Notes under the pieces: model-generated
The model's database searches: none
The model's input: the letters and a program-made list of their open reading frames with translations, nothing else
Told to the model about the DNA's origin: nothing
NCBI GenBank assembly: GCA_044222245.1
Contig: JBGANQ010000016.1
Coordinates: 62,001-126,000, forward strand
DNA length: 64,000 bases
Reading direction: 5' to 3'
Source: CALFML01 sp044222245
GTDB taxonomy: Bacteria; Myxococcota_A; Polyangia; Palsa-1104; JAEUJZ01
In this document: positions 35,055-44,880 of the stretch, piece after piece
How the letters are laid out: every line of letters begins with the position of its first letter
Numbering within the stretch: the first letter of the stretch is position 1
Position numbers and translations under genes: made by a program

Positions 35055-36215
35055 CTAGCGCGGCTCGTCGGGCCCGATCAGCTTGTCGCGCAGGATCTGC
35101 AGCTGCGCCGCGTTGAGGTGCTCGCGCAAAAGGCGCGCCAGCTGCGGCAGGTCAGGGCTTGCCTGGTCGTCGCTGCCGAGCAGGTCGGCGACCCGCCGCA
35201 AGCTGGCGTTGGCAACGGTGCTGGCATCTGCATAGTGGCGCGCCGTGGTGGCGAACGAGGCGTGGCCGAGCGCCGCCGCCACATGGTGAGCGGTGGCCCC
35301 CGCCTCCAGGGCCAGCGTGGCGTTCAGGCCGCGCAGGCTGTGCGGGCAGATCTGCGGCACCTCCGCCTCGGCGCACAGCTGGCGCAGGCGGTGGCGCAGG
35401 GCGTGCCGGGTGTGCATCCCCTCGCCGGCCGGACCGAGCAGCGGCGCGTCGGGCCCCTTGCCGTGCGCGTGCTGCAGCAGGATCTCGCGCAGCACCTCGG
35501 GGACCTGCAGGCGGCGGCGGGCGTTGCTGGTCTTGCCAAACGGCACCCACAGCACCCGCCCCTGATCATCCAGATCGCGCACCACCCGGATCACCGCCTC
35601 GGTCGGTCGCAGGCCGAGGAAGATCTGCATAAGCGCCGCCGTCGCCCCGACCTCCAGGGTGCGGGCCCGGGTCAGCGCCAGGGCGACGAACTTGCGCGCC
35701 TCGTCGATGCGCAGCTGCGGCTTGCCGCGCCGCGGGCGGCCGATGGGGTGGATGTCGGCGAACGGGTTCTCGGTCGCGTAGCGGCGCGTCACCGCCCACT
35801 TGAAGAAGTGTTTCGCCCGCCGCAAGAGCAGGTGATGGGTATCGGCGGCGATCGCCTGGCCGTTGGCCTTCTTGCGGTGGGTCTCGGTGAGATAAAGCTG
35901 CTGCGCCCGCTCGGCCGAGATCGCCGCCGCCGGCTCGTGCACTGGCAGAAAGCCGCGCAGCATGCGCGAGATCTTCTCGACCGTCTCGGCCTGGACGCCG
36001 CGCGCCAGCAGCCCCTGCAGGTACTCGTCGAGCAGCTCACAGAGCTGCGGCGCCGTCTGCTTCTTGAGCGCCGCCGCCAGCTCCTCGCGCACCGCCAGCG
36101 CGCTCTCCACCGAGTCGACGACCAGCGACTTGCGCGCCGGGCCTTCAATGACGACCAGACGCCACTTGTCACCGTTCCTGTAGGGACCGAGCACACGCGC
36201 AGCAGACTTGGGCAT
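35055..36215 (-). CDS. Tyrosine recombinase/integrase
   Basis: About 386 residues. The catalytic set is complete: R203 (FLGLRPTEA), K228 (FGKTSNARR), H292 and R295 (PHSLRG), H318 (LGHASF) and Y328 (ARHYAD). Residues 55-160 form the SAM-like core-binding domain. There is no XerC/D pairing or adjacent attachment site that I can see, so this is a mobile-element or resolvase-like integrase. The start at 36215 (MPKSAARV) is preferred; a GTG at 36272 is possible. No tRNA gene borders it. Confidence 0.9.
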   Translation of the reverse strand: MPKSAARVLGPYRNGDKWRLVVIEGPARKSLVVDSVESALAVREELAAALKKQTAPQLCELLDEYLQGLLARGVQAETVEKISRMLRGFLPVHEPAAAISAERAQQLYLTETHRKKANGQAIAADTHHLLLRRAKHFFKWAVTRRYATENPFADIHPIGRPRRGKPQLRIDEARKFVALALTRARTLEVGATAALMQIFLGLRPTEAVIRVVRDLDDQGRVLWVPFGKTSNARRRLQVPEVLREILLQHAHGKGPDAPLLGPAGEGMHTRHALRHRLRQLCAEAEVPQICPHSLRGLNATLALEAGATAHHVAAALGHASFATTARHYADASTVANASLRRVADLLGSDDQASPDLPQLARLLREHLNAAQLQILRDKLIGPDEPR

Positions 36216-36299
36216 TGCCGGTGATCTTTGCACAACCGGCCAACCGACGGGAAGGGTAGTCTTTTTCGCCACATAGCGGGGCGCCGCGGCGCCGCCGGC

Positions 36300-37220
36300 T
36301 CAGTCGACGCCGGGCAGGACGGGGAAGCGGCGGACGTCCTTGCGCTGGAACGGCCACCACTCGGGTGTGACCAGGCCTGGCCGACCGTCGAGCGCCGCCT
36401 CGTCAAACCACGGCGACAGCGCGGGCGCTGCGAGGTTTTTCAGCACATGGAGCTGCTGCGCCGGCATAAAGCTCTGGCCGAGCAGCAGGTAGCGGTGACC
36501 ACCGCCGGCGGCGACATCGAGCACCTGCACCGCGTGCCCGGGGTGGCCCCCCTGGATCAGCACGTCGCCGGGCTGCACCGGACCGCGCACGGGCACAAGC
36601 TCGGCCTGCAGCGACGCGCTGCCGGCGTCGGAAAAGACCCGCGTCATGTAGCGCATGAACGCCTCGCGGGTGTGGCCGCTGTAGGTGAGCGCGGTCGGCC
36701 GCCCGGGCTCGGGATGGAAGCGGATGAGCTCGGGCTTGCCGCGGGCCAGCAGGTACTCGGCGCGCAGCCGCATCACCGCGTCGGCGCACTGCTGCAGGTC
36801 GCGCTTGCCGACATCGAGCAGCACCACCGCGGCGTGCACGTCCTGGCGCGGCTTGAGCTGGCCGTTGTACAGGTGCACCGGCGCGCCTGCCGGCAGCACC
36901 GGCAGCCGGCGCAGCCACAGGCCAAAGCTCGCCGCCGCGAGCTCGACCCGCGTGCTGCCCGGCGGCGGCGCAAAGCGGCTCTCGAGGTTGCCCGCCGGCG
37001 CCTCGCTGCTGCCATTAATAGCGCCATTAATAAATAGATAGGGAACCGCCGCCGGCGGGCTCGCCTCGGGGGTCGCCGCCGCGGTCGCCTGGGCTGCCCC
37101 GGCGAGGCTGACCGCCAGCGCGGTCCCAAGTCCTACCACCCAGGCTGTCGCCCTCGCCCTAAGAGCAGGCCCGCCGCCGCGCTTGCCGGGCCCCGGGGAC
37201 TGCCAAGCCGTATAGCTCAT
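36300..37220 (-). CDS. DUF4846 family secreted protein
   Basis: 306 residues with a signal-like hydrophobic stretch (VVGLGTALAVSLAGAAQA). The family is recognised by AASFGLWLRRLPVLPAGAPVHLYNG, DVGKRDLQQCADAVMRLRAEYLL, GDVLIQGGHPGHAVQVLDVA and LLLGQSFMPAQQLHVLKN, which end in LSPWF. The function of the family is not established; an envelope-linked binding role seems likely. It is divergent from the pseudokinase gene with 92 bases between the starts. Confidence 0.8.
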   Translation of the reverse strand: MSYTAWQSPGPGKRGGGPALRARATAWVVGLGTALAVSLAGAAQATAAATPEASPPAAVPYLFINGAINGSSEAPAGNLESRFAPPPGSTRVELAAASFGLWLRRLPVLPAGAPVHLYNGQLKPRQDVHAAVVLLDVGKRDLQQCADAVMRLRAEYLLARGKPELIRFHPEPGRPTALTYSGHTREAFMRYMTRVFSDAGSASLQAELVPVRGPVQPGDVLIQGGHPGHAVQVLDVAAGGGHRYLLLGQSFMPAQQLHVLKNLAAPALSPWFDEAALDGRPGLVTPEWWPFQRKDVRRFPVLPGVD

Positions 37221-37312
37221 GTCCTTTTGGTTGTAGCACGGCCGCGCGGCCGCCTCGGGCGTTCTTGACCCTCGCCGAGAGAAGGTGCAATGATGGAGCT
37301 GGCCTCCTCGTC

Positions 37313-38590
37313 ATGACTGCCGGACCCGGACCTCGTGCTAGCCCCGCGGCGCTTGTGGGCTCCACTGTGGGCAACAGCTTCACTTTGGATAAGCTGCTGG
37401 CGCAGGGGCGTCATGGGGCGCTATTTGATGGGCGCCATTCCCGACTCGGGCAGCACTACGCGGTCCGGGTGCTGGCCCTGGACTCCGGGCGCCGGGCGGC
37501 GCTGCTCGGTGCGCTGTCGCAGTGCGGCGCGGTGGTGCACCCAAACCTCAACCCGGTGCGCGAGGTCATCGCCCTGCCCGATGAGCAGCTGGCGCTGTGC
37601 ACGCCGCTGCTGCCCGGGCTCAACCTCAGCCAGCGCGTCGCCCTGCAGGGCAAGCTGACGGCCGCCGAGGGCACGGTGATGATGCGGCAGGCCGCCTCGG
37701 CGCTGCACGCCCTGCATCAGCGGGGCCTGGTCCACGGCGGCCTGTCGGCGGAGAACCTGTTTTTCACCCAGCACGACGACGTGGCGGTGGACAACGCGCT
37801 TGGCTCTAGCAAGGGCGGGCAGCTGGTGCAGCTGCTCGATGCGGGGCTTTATGTGTCCACCCTGCAGCCCGGGCAGGCGCCGCTCAGCGCGGCCGACGAT
37901 CAGCAGGCGCTCGGCAAGCTGGTGCTGGCGCATGTGGCGGATCTGTCGCCCGGGCAGCGGCGGGCGCTGGAGCGCACCCTGGAGGGCCGGCCGGAGTCGC
38001 GCTACCCGTCGGTGCGCGACCTGTGGCAGGCCTTCGACGCGGCCAAGGCGGTGGGCAAGCACGGGCCGACCGGCTCGGTGGCGACGGCGCTCGTGCCCAA
38101 GATCACCCTGGCCGACCTGAAGGGAGCCAGCGGCGGGCGGCGCAGCATCGTCATCGCCGGCTCGGCGCTCGTCGGGCTGAGTCTGGTCCTCGGGCTGGTC
38201 ATCGCCAGCCGCAGCTCGGGACGGGACGCTGCAGCGCCGGCGCTGGTCGCGGTGCCGGCGGTGGTGCACATTGCCTTTGACGCCACCCCCGCGCAGGCGG
38301 TGGCGAGCGCGAACGGCCGCACGGCACCGGCGGGCAGCGGCCTGACCCTGCAGCGCAGCGACAGCCCGGTTGCGGTCACCATCAGCGCCGAGGGCTATCA
38401 GCCAAAGACCCTGTCGGTGATCCCGAGCAGCGCGCAGACGATCGCCGTCACCCTGGCGCGGGCGGCGGCGGCGGGCGCGCGGCCGGCGACCCGACCCGAG
38501 CCGGCCGCCGAAGACGAAGCCGAAGAAGGGGGCCGCGACAAGAAGAAGCGGCGCGAGCACCACCGTCGCCGCAAGTCCGACGGCGGCTGA
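37313..38590 (+). CDS. Transmembrane pseudokinase with PEGA-like tail
   Basis: 425 residues arranged as kinase domain, TM and periplasmic tail, but the catalytic parts are lost: the beta-3 Lys is R52 (YAVRVL), HRD is H141-G-G (VHGGLSAENL), and DFG is DAG (LLDAGLY). N148 is kept. The fold is otherwise that of the Hanks kinases seen nearby. The TM segment lies about residues 280-300, and the end has a PEGA-like repeat and a Lys/Arg-rich tip. It probably acts as a signalling scaffold or binds ligands rather than phosphorylating. The start is set at 37313; upstream residues are unlike the family. Confidence 0.85.
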   Translation: MTAGPGPRASPAALVGSTVGNSFTLDKLLAQGRHGALFDGRHSRLGQHYAVRVLALDSGRRAALLGALSQCGAVVHPNLNPVREVIALPDEQLALCTPLLPGLNLSQRVALQGKLTAAEGTVMMRQAASALHALHQRGLVHGGLSAENLFFTQHDDVAVDNALGSSKGGQLVQLLDAGLYVSTLQPGQAPLSAADDQQALGKLVLAHVADLSPGQRRALERTLEGRPESRYPSVRDLWQAFDAAKAVGKHGPTGSVATALVPKITLADLKGASGGRRSIVIAGSALVGLSLVLGLVIASRSSGRDAAAPALVAVPAVVHIAFDATPAQAVASANGRTAPAGSGLTLQRSDSPVAVTISAEGYQPKTLSVIPSSAQTIAVTLARAAAAGARPATRPEPAAEDEAEEGGRDKKKRREHHRRRKSDGG

Positions 38591-38810
38591 GCTGACGGCG
38601 CGCCGCCCTGCGGCCTCCGCTTGCCAGGCTGAACCATTCAGCCGACCACTGCCCCCTGCCGGGCGAGCTGGCGGCCGGGCGCACCGCCGCCCACGACCAG
38701 AAACCGGCCGCGACTGGCGGGTTTGGCCGGCGCTTGCTCCGCTGCCTTCGCTTGCGCCGGGGTTTATTTGTGTGTAAGCCGGTGCGCACAAACCTAACCT
38801 GAGGTGCCCC

Positions 38811-39728
38811 ATGCAGAATCTATCCTTATTCTTAAAATTTCGGGCGACTCGCACCGCCTTCAAGGCAGCTCACCTGGGCCTTGCCCTGGCCGCCGCCGCC
38901 TCCCTCACCGCTGGCTGCCGCGAAGACGGTCCCCCAGCCTCCACCGCGATGATGGATCTGGCGATGCCCGACGACCTGGCTAAGCCCATGGTCCGCGACC
39001 TGACCATCCGTGACATCAACAGCGCGACCGGCAACCTCAAGGTCGGCGATCGCGTGCACTTCACCGGCGTTGTCGTGACCCCGCAGACCTGGATCACCTC
39101 CGACGACAAGGCGGGCTTCTGCTACTACCGGGTGTTCGTCATGCAGGCTGACGGCAGCCCGACCACGATCCGCGACGGCATGGCGGTGACCCTCGGCCTC
39201 AAGACGACCTTCGGCGACATGTCGCGCATCACCGAGTGCTCGCGCCTGGCCAAGATGGACGCCATCGGCACCACCATGCTGGCGGTCAAGCCGGGCGACG
39301 AGCTGGAGATCGAAGGGAAGTTCTCCACGCGCGGCAGCGGCACCACGGCGACCCGCCAGATCGACGTGTACAAGGGCACGCTCAACGACAAGGGCGCAGC
39401 GGCGATGATGCCGGTCCCGCTGGAGGCCGATCCGATGACCTACCAGCCGGCGCAGAGCGGCGTGCCGCAGGCGTTTGCCGATGCCCAGGGCGTGCTGGTG
39501 ACGTTCAAGAACGTCAAGGTCAACACCCGCGACATGATGTACCAGGACTTCAACGCCAGCACGACCGACATGGGCGGGGCGCGCATCGCCACCAACTTCC
39601 TGCGCGTCACCAACGCGGCCTATATGTCGCCGATGAACGGGACCGCGCTCAAGTCGGTGACCGGCATCGTGACGGGCGACTTCAAGGGAACCATCTGGCC
39701 GCGCACCGAAGCCGATATCGCGCAGTAA
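38811..39728 (+). CDS. Hypothetical lipoprotein
   Basis: 305 residues. A basic start and hydrophobic core (LGLALAAAASLTAGC, lipobox TAGC) precede a mature beta-rich protein. Two similar segments (LKVGDRVHFTGVVVTPQTWI and LAVKPGDELEIEGKFSTRG) look like OB-fold-type strands, so it may have two OB-like domains. No family is recognised. GAGGTG lies 4 bases before the ATG. It is monocistronic. Confidence 0.75.
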   Translation: MQNLSLFLKFRATRTAFKAAHLGLALAAAASLTAGCREDGPPASTAMMDLAMPDDLAKPMVRDLTIRDINSATGNLKVGDRVHFTGVVVTPQTWITSDDKAGFCYYRVFVMQADGSPTTIRDGMAVTLGLKTTFGDMSRITECSRLAKMDAIGTTMLAVKPGDELEIEGKFSTRGSGTTATRQIDVYKGTLNDKGAAAMMPVPLEADPMTYQPAQSGVPQAFADAQGVLVTFKNVKVNTRDMMYQDFNASTTDMGGARIATNFLRVTNAAYMSPMNGTALKSVTGIVTGDFKGTIWPRTEADIAQ

Positions 39729-39866
39729 GCCCCAGCCAAGAGCCAAGCCGCGCGGCTCCTAGCCGGAGCTGCGCGGCAGAAGGAGCGGGCGGCTCTGCGC
39801 AGACTCCGCCGTGCCAGCGCGCTGCAGCGGCGGAGACCCGCTTGGTATTTCGCCCTGGTCCGCGAG

Positions 39867-40109
39867 CTAGTTCAGGTAGTACATCCACGCGCAGAAGGCG
39901 ATGTCGTCCGGGTCGGAGGGATTTGCGGAGCGTCCGACCGCGGGCAGGCGGCGGGGGCGCAGCGAGCGGGGCAGGTCACAGAGGCAGCGACTGGCTGGTA
40001 CTGTGGTGCCGGCGGTCAGAGGGAGCATGACCTCGGCCCGGGTCGCGAGCGACCGGGTGGGAAAAAGGACTTCCCACAGCTGCAACAGAAGGCTTCTCAG
40101 CGTCTGCAT
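39867..40109 (-). CDS. Small hypothetical protein
   Basis: Eighty residues, with an amphipathic N-terminus (QTLRSLLLQLWEVLFPTR) and three Cys, ending in FCAWMYYLN. It has GGAAG at a plausible distance from the ATG. I recognise no family and the composition is not clearly coding, so this may be chance. Confidence 0.35.
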   Translation of the reverse strand: MQTLRSLLLQLWEVLFPTRSLATRAEVMLPLTAGTTVPASRCLCDLPRSLRPRRLPAVGRSANPSDPDDIAFCAWMYYLN

Positions 40110-40199
40110 GGTGCCGCTTCCTACTTGATCCAAGTCTAATCACCCACGGACGCGGCGGCGGGGAATTCGCAAATGCTGGCTGCTTTCGGGCGGGTGGAC

Positions 40200-40574
<375 letters not shown>

Positions 40575-40789
40575 CGGCTGGCTCCTTATCTTGATGTAGC
40601 TGAATAAGAGGTTGCGTGCGGAGCCCGGAGGCTACCGCCGGCCGCGGCGAGGCGCGGCTCTTGTGGGGGGAGAATAGCAGAACAATCGCGGCGAGCTAGC
40701 GGCCAGGCGCGGCGCCGGCGGACCCCGCGGTGGTCGACCTCAGCTTGGCTCGCCGCGGAGGTGCTTTCCCCGGCGTGCGCGATCCGTAT

Positions 40790-40795
40790 TACAAT
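40790..40795 (+). promoter_or_regulatory. Possible -10 element upstream of the His-rich gene
   Basis: TACAAT, with a GTG start seven bases downstream. If used, transcription would begin at the start codon and the mRNA would be leaderless. No good -35 is present, so this is tentative. Confidence 0.3.
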
Positions 40796-40802
40796 TTGGT
40801 TC

Positions 40803-41276
40803 GTGTTCCGGATCGCGTGCCGAAGGCTGCGGTCGGTGGCGCTCTTTCGCCGCCGGCTGGCTGGCCTTTTGCTCGTCTTGTACGTGGTGGCGCTGCACGG
40901 CCTGCCAGCGCTGCACCAGGCGTTTCACCGCAACGACCACGTCCACGAGCTCGGCGGCCTGCGGTGGCTCCGACCCCTAGCGCCGCACGTTCACGCGACC
41001 GGCGAGCTGCACCAGCCGAGCGAGCCGACCGCCGAAACAGCCTGGCCCCGGCAGCGGCTTCCCGAGCTCCTGGGCGCTGCAGCGGAGGCCTGCGCGCCGC
41101 CGCTGCACCTGGCGCTCGGTCCGGCGCACGGCAGCTCGGCTCTGCTCGCTCCGATTCAGCAGGCGGCGCTTGTACAAGCCTGCTCCGTCCAGAGTTTTTG
41201 TCTGTCGCGAGAGACTCCGTCCGCTCGCGACTTCTCCGCCCGTCCCCGCGCTCGTGCTCCTCCGCAGTCGGTCTGA
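40803..41276 (+). CDS. Exported His-rich protein preceding the TonB-dependent receptor
   Basis: 157 residues if started at the GTG. A hydrophobic stretch (LAGLLLVLYVVALHGL) suggests export or a membrane anchor. Directly after it come His-rich segments (LHQAFHRNDHVHELGG, HVHATGELHQ) suited to binding Zn, Cu or Ni. The rest is low in recognisable motifs. It sits 48 bases before the receptor gene in the same direction, so it may deliver or sense a metal. The start is uncertain. Confidence 0.5.
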   Translation: MFRIACRRLRSVALFRRRLAGLLLVLYVVALHGLPALHQAFHRNDHVHELGGLRWLRPLAPHVHATGELHQPSEPTAETAWPRQRLPELLGAAAEACAPPLHLALGPAHGSSALLAPIQQAALVQACSVQSFCLSRETPSARDFSARPRARAPPQSV

Positions 41277-41324
41277 ATTCGTAACAGATTCATTCCCGAA
41301 CTCGATACCAAGGAGCACGGATCG

Positions 41325-44165
41325 ATGTGTAGACATCGCAGTCTGCGCGCGCCCTTTTGGGCGTGCGCGCTTATCCCTTTTTCCTCTTTCCTCGCGGCCC
41401 CGACTCGGGCCGGCGCCCAAGCCCCTTCAGCCCAGCCTGCAGCTGCGGCGACCCCGGCCGAGCCACCGGCGCCCGCCGCTCCGACGCCCGCGCCGACCGG
41501 CAGCGAAACGCCGGCGAGCGGCGCCGCCCCAGAGTCCGCGTCCGGGGTCCAGCCCGGCCTGACCGCACCCGTGCTGATTGAGCGTGCGGAGCCCGTTTAC
41601 CCGGAAGCCGCGCGCAAGGCCGGCATCGGCGGCGTGGTGGGCCTGGAGCTCACGGTGAGCGCTGCAGGTCAAGTGACCGCGGCGAACGTCGCCCGGTCCG
41701 CCGGCTTTGGCATGGACGAGGCGGCGGCCGCCGCGGCGCGACGCTACAAGTTCCGGCCGGCGACCCGTCACGGGCAGCCGATTGAAGCGACGGTGCTGCT
41801 CGATCAGCAGTTTGCTGTGCGGCCTCACCTCACGGCCGAGGCCACGGCCGAGCCGGTGCAGGCGACCGAGGGCCCGGCACCGGCGGACGCGGCGCCGGAC
41901 CCTGCAATCAAGAAGCCGCTATTTGAGACCACTGTCACCGCGCGCGGACCCACCAGCGCCGCTTCGGCCTCCAGCATCCGCAACCTCGACTTCGATCTGC
42001 GGCCGCGCACCTCGCCCAATGATGTCTTGCGCGTGGTACCCGGACTGCTCGCCGTGCAGCACCAGGGCGGCGGCAAGGCGGACCAGGTGTTCCTGCGTGG
42101 CTTTGACGCCGATCATGGGACCGATGTCGGCATCTTCATCGATGGCATTCCGGTGAACATGGGCTCGCACGCGCACGGCCAGGGCTTTGCCGATCTGCAC
42201 TGGCTGATCCCCGAAGCGCTGGAGCGGGTGGACGTCGTCAAGGGTCCCTACGACGTCCGCTTCGGCGATTTCTCGACGGCAGGCGCGGTCAACCTGATCA
42301 CCCGCGAGCGCTTTGACTCGTCCAGCGTGCAGTACACCCTGGGCATGTTCCCAACGATCGATGGGCGCCTGGTGGCGCAAGGCCGCTTTGTCGGCATCGT
42401 GTCGCCCGAGCTCAAGGGCTGGGCGGCCAAGCTCCACCCCTGGATCGCCTTCGAAGCGGCCTACGATAACGGACCGTTTACGACCCCGGAAGATCTGAAG
42501 CGCTATAACCTCTTCGGCAAGCTTACCTACGACATCACGCCCAGCTTGAAGGTCGGGATCTTTGTGCAGGGCTACGGCTCGGGCTGGGTCGGCTCGGGCC
42601 AGATCCCGACTCGCGATGTGGGCCGCATCGGCCAGTTCGGTTCGGAAGATGCATCGGAAGGCGGCCTTACCGAGCGGCAGATGTTCACCGCGTTCCTGCA
42701 GTACAAAAAGTCCGAGCACGAGCTTGATATCACCGCCTATGTCACGCGCTACCGGCTGTCCCTGTTCAGTGACTTCACGTTCTTCCTTGGCAATCCCACG
42801 AGCGCCGATGAGATCGAGCAGGACGACGCCCGCGTCTTCGCCGGCGCCAAGCTTGCCTACCGCTTCACCAAGCGCTGGCGCTCCGTCTCGCTGCGCACCG
42901 CGCTCGGCGGCGAGATGCGGTTTGACAGCATCCACGTCGATCGCTGGGACACCACGTCCCAGAGCGGCGAGTTCCGCAAGCGGCTCGGCCGCCACGTCGA
43001 CCGTACCGACTTTGCCCTCAGCGGCAACAACAACAACATCGACATCCTCAACCTCGCCGGCTACGCCGAAGAGGACGTGGTATTCAGCCGCTACTTCCGC
43101 CTCATCGGCGGCCTGCGCACCGACTTTTACGGCTTCAACGTAGACGATCAGAGCGAGAAGCTCGGCGCCGGCCAGCCCGCCTCGACCGGGGTGCGTCAGT
43201 TCGCTACTTTTTCCCCCAAGGCGACCGCCGTCATCTCGCCCATTCCGTCGATCTTGGACCTTTACTTGAACTTCGGCCAGGGCTTCCATACAAACCAGGC
43301 CCAGGTGGCGCTGCTCGATGGCACAACGCACGTAAACGCCGATGGCAGCTCGTTTGTAAACCACGCGATTCCCAAGTTCTACGGGGGCGAGCTCGGGGCG
43401 CGCGCTCACCTGTGGAACCGCATCGACGCCGCCGCCGCGCTCTGGATCAGCTACCTAGAGAACGAGACGGTGTTCGACGGCGATAATGCCACGTTTGCGC
43501 CCTCGGCGCCGACGCGCCGCCTGGGCTTTGATCTGGAGCTGCGCGCCCGCATCACCTCCTGGTTCTTCGCCGACCTGGACCTGGCGCAGGCCAGCTCGAC
43601 CGCGGTTCCCGATTCAGGCAACGGCGGAGCGGTGGCGCTGGCGCCCAAGCTGTATATGACCGGCGGCTTGACCGTGAAGCACCGGGTCGGCGTCCGGGCT
43701 GGACTGCGCTTCCGCTTCCTCGGCGAGCGCCCCGCCTACGACGAGACCAGCCCTGAGTATCAGTACTTTACCGCGCGCACCCTGCCCGACGGCCGCCCCA
43801 ATCCCGACTATGACCCCGGGCGCGTCACCGCGCAGGGCTACTTCATCCTCGATGCGTACGTGGCCTACCGCTGGCGCTTCCTCGAGCTCGCCGCCACGGC
43901 GCAGAACCTGCTGAACTCCCAGTGGCGCGAGGCGCAGTTCGGCAACCGCTCGTGCACCCGCGACGAGGTCTACAACCCGCAGAACCCGAGCTACGCCGGC
44001 TCGGGCAACCAGCTGGCGGACGGCACCTACGTCAACCGCTGCGGCCTGGGCTACGCGGCGGATCCGCGCGCCGGCGGTGCCAATACGCGCAGCGGCGTGG
44101 TCGACCTGCACTACACCCCGGGCGTCCCGCTCAACCTCCAGTTCACGCTCAAGGCGTTTTTTTAG
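41325..44165 (+). CDS. TonB-dependent outer-membrane receptor with N-terminal TonB-like domain
   Basis: 946 residues. After the signal peptide (about 1-32) and an Ala/Pro-rich linker, residues 80-165 form a TonB C-terminal-like domain (PVYPEAARKAGIGGVVGLELTV, FGMDEAAAAAARRYKFRPAT). The plug domain follows (residues about 220-345: FLRGFDADHGTDVGIFIDGIPVNMGSHAHGQG, AVNLITRE). The remaining ~600 residues are the beta-barrel, ending in LQFTLKAFF with the terminal aromatic. The TonB-like domain on the receptor itself is an arrangement common in Myxococcota. The ligand is unknown. GGAG lies 9 bases before the ATG. Confidence 0.92.
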   Translation: MCRHRSLRAPFWACALIPFSSFLAAPTRAGAQAPSAQPAAAATPAEPPAPAAPTPAPTGSETPASGAAPESASGVQPGLTAPVLIERAEPVYPEAARKAGIGGVVGLELTVSAAGQVTAANVARSAGFGMDEAAAAAARRYKFRPATRHGQPIEATVLLDQQFAVRPHLTAEATAEPVQATEGPAPADAAPDPAIKKPLFETTVTARGPTSAASASSIRNLDFDLRPRTSPNDVLRVVPGLLAVQHQGGGKADQVFLRGFDADHGTDVGIFIDGIPVNMGSHAHGQGFADLHWLIPEALERVDVVKGPYDVRFGDFSTAGAVNLITRERFDSSSVQYTLGMFPTIDGRLVAQGRFVGIVSPELKGWAAKLHPWIAFEAAYDNGPFTTPEDLKRYNLFGKLTYDITPSLKVGIFVQGYGSGWVGSGQIPTRDVGRIGQFGSEDASEGGLTERQMFTAFLQYKKSEHELDITAYVTRYRLSLFSDFTFFLGNPTSADEIEQDDARVFAGAKLAYRFTKRWRSVSLRTALGGEMRFDSIHVDRWDTTSQSGEFRKRLGRHVDRTDFALSGNNNNIDILNLAGYAEEDVVFSRYFRLIGGLRTDFYGFNVDDQSEKLGAGQPASTGVRQFATFSPKATAVISPIPSILDLYLNFGQGFHTNQAQVALLDGTTHVNADGSSFVNHAIPKFYGGELGARAHLWNRIDAAAALWISYLENETVFDGDNATFAPSAPTRRLGFDLELRARITSWFFADLDLAQASSTAVPDSGNGGAVALAPKLYMTGGLTVKHRVGVRAGLRFRFLGERPAYDETSPEYQYFTARTLPDGRPNPDYDPGRVTAQGYFILDAYVAYRWRFLELAATAQNLLNSQWREAQFGNRSCTRDEVYNPQNPSYAGSGNQLADGTYVNRCGLGYAADPRAGGANTRSGVVDLHYTPGVPLNLQFTLKAFF

Positions 44166-44283
44166 GCGACCCCAGGGTGTTGGCTGGAAGTCTTGACTGC
44201 GGGTCTCTGATGCTGACTCCGGCAGGCGCAGCGGAGCGGCCAGCGCAGAGTCGAAGCTCACCTTACACGCGGTGGCGCGTACT

Positions 44284-44844
44284 CTAGATGGAAGTGACCC
44301 GGCCGCGCTGCTTGCCGACCACGTTGATCCAGGCCGTGTAGGCGAGGATCTTCAGATCCAGGCGCAGGGAGCGCTCGTGCACATAGCGGGCGTCAAGCTC
44401 GGCCGTCCGCTGCGCCCCCTGGGCCTGATAGATCTGCGACAGCCCGGTGATCCCCGGCGCCACCGCAAAGCGCGCCGCCAGCGGCGGGTGCTGCGCGACC
44501 AGGCGGTCGACATCCTGCGGCGTGAGCGGTCGCGGACCGACCAGGCTCATGTCGCCGCGCAGGACGCTATAGAACTGCGGAATCTCATCCAGGCCGCGGC
44601 GGCGCAGCCACTGCCCAAGGCGCGTCGGTCGGCGGTCGCGCGGGTCCGGCTCGGTGGTCATGGTGCGCAGCTTGAAGATGCGGAACCGCTGCCGATCTTT
44701 GCCGACCCGCTCCTGGGCAAAGAAGATCGGCCGGCCATCGCACAGCCAGACCGCCAGGGTGAGCCCGAGCAGCGCTCCGCCGTACACGGGCGCCGTCAGC
44801 CCGATAAGGAACAGATCGAGGGCTCGCTTGTCATTGATGCGCAT
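44284..44844 (-). CDS. Bacterial sugar transferase (undecaprenyl-phosphate sugar phosphotransferase type)
   Basis: About 186 residues, the catalytic part of the WbaP/WcaJ/PglC fold: one N-terminal membrane helix (about 14-30), then FFAQERVGKDRQRFRIFKLRTM, GRRGLDEIPQFYSVLRGDMSLVGPRPL and GITGLSQIYQAQG. These are the family signature segments. The enzyme starts exopolysaccharide or O-antigen assembly on lipid carrier. The ATG at 44844 has AGGAG 9 bases upstream. It follows the radical SAM gene by 36 bases. Confidence 0.9.
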   Translation of the reverse strand: MRINDKRALDLFLIGLTAPVYGGALLGLTLAVWLCDGRPIFFAQERVGKDRQRFRIFKLRTMTTEPDPRDRRPTRLGQWLRRRGLDEIPQFYSVLRGDMSLVGPRPLTPQDVDRLVAQHPPLAARFAVAPGITGLSQIYQAQGAQRTAELDARYVHERSLRLDLKILAYTAWINVVGKQRGRVTSI

Positions 44845-44880
44845 CGGCAAGGACTCCTTTTTGTGGGGGCGCGGCGCGGC

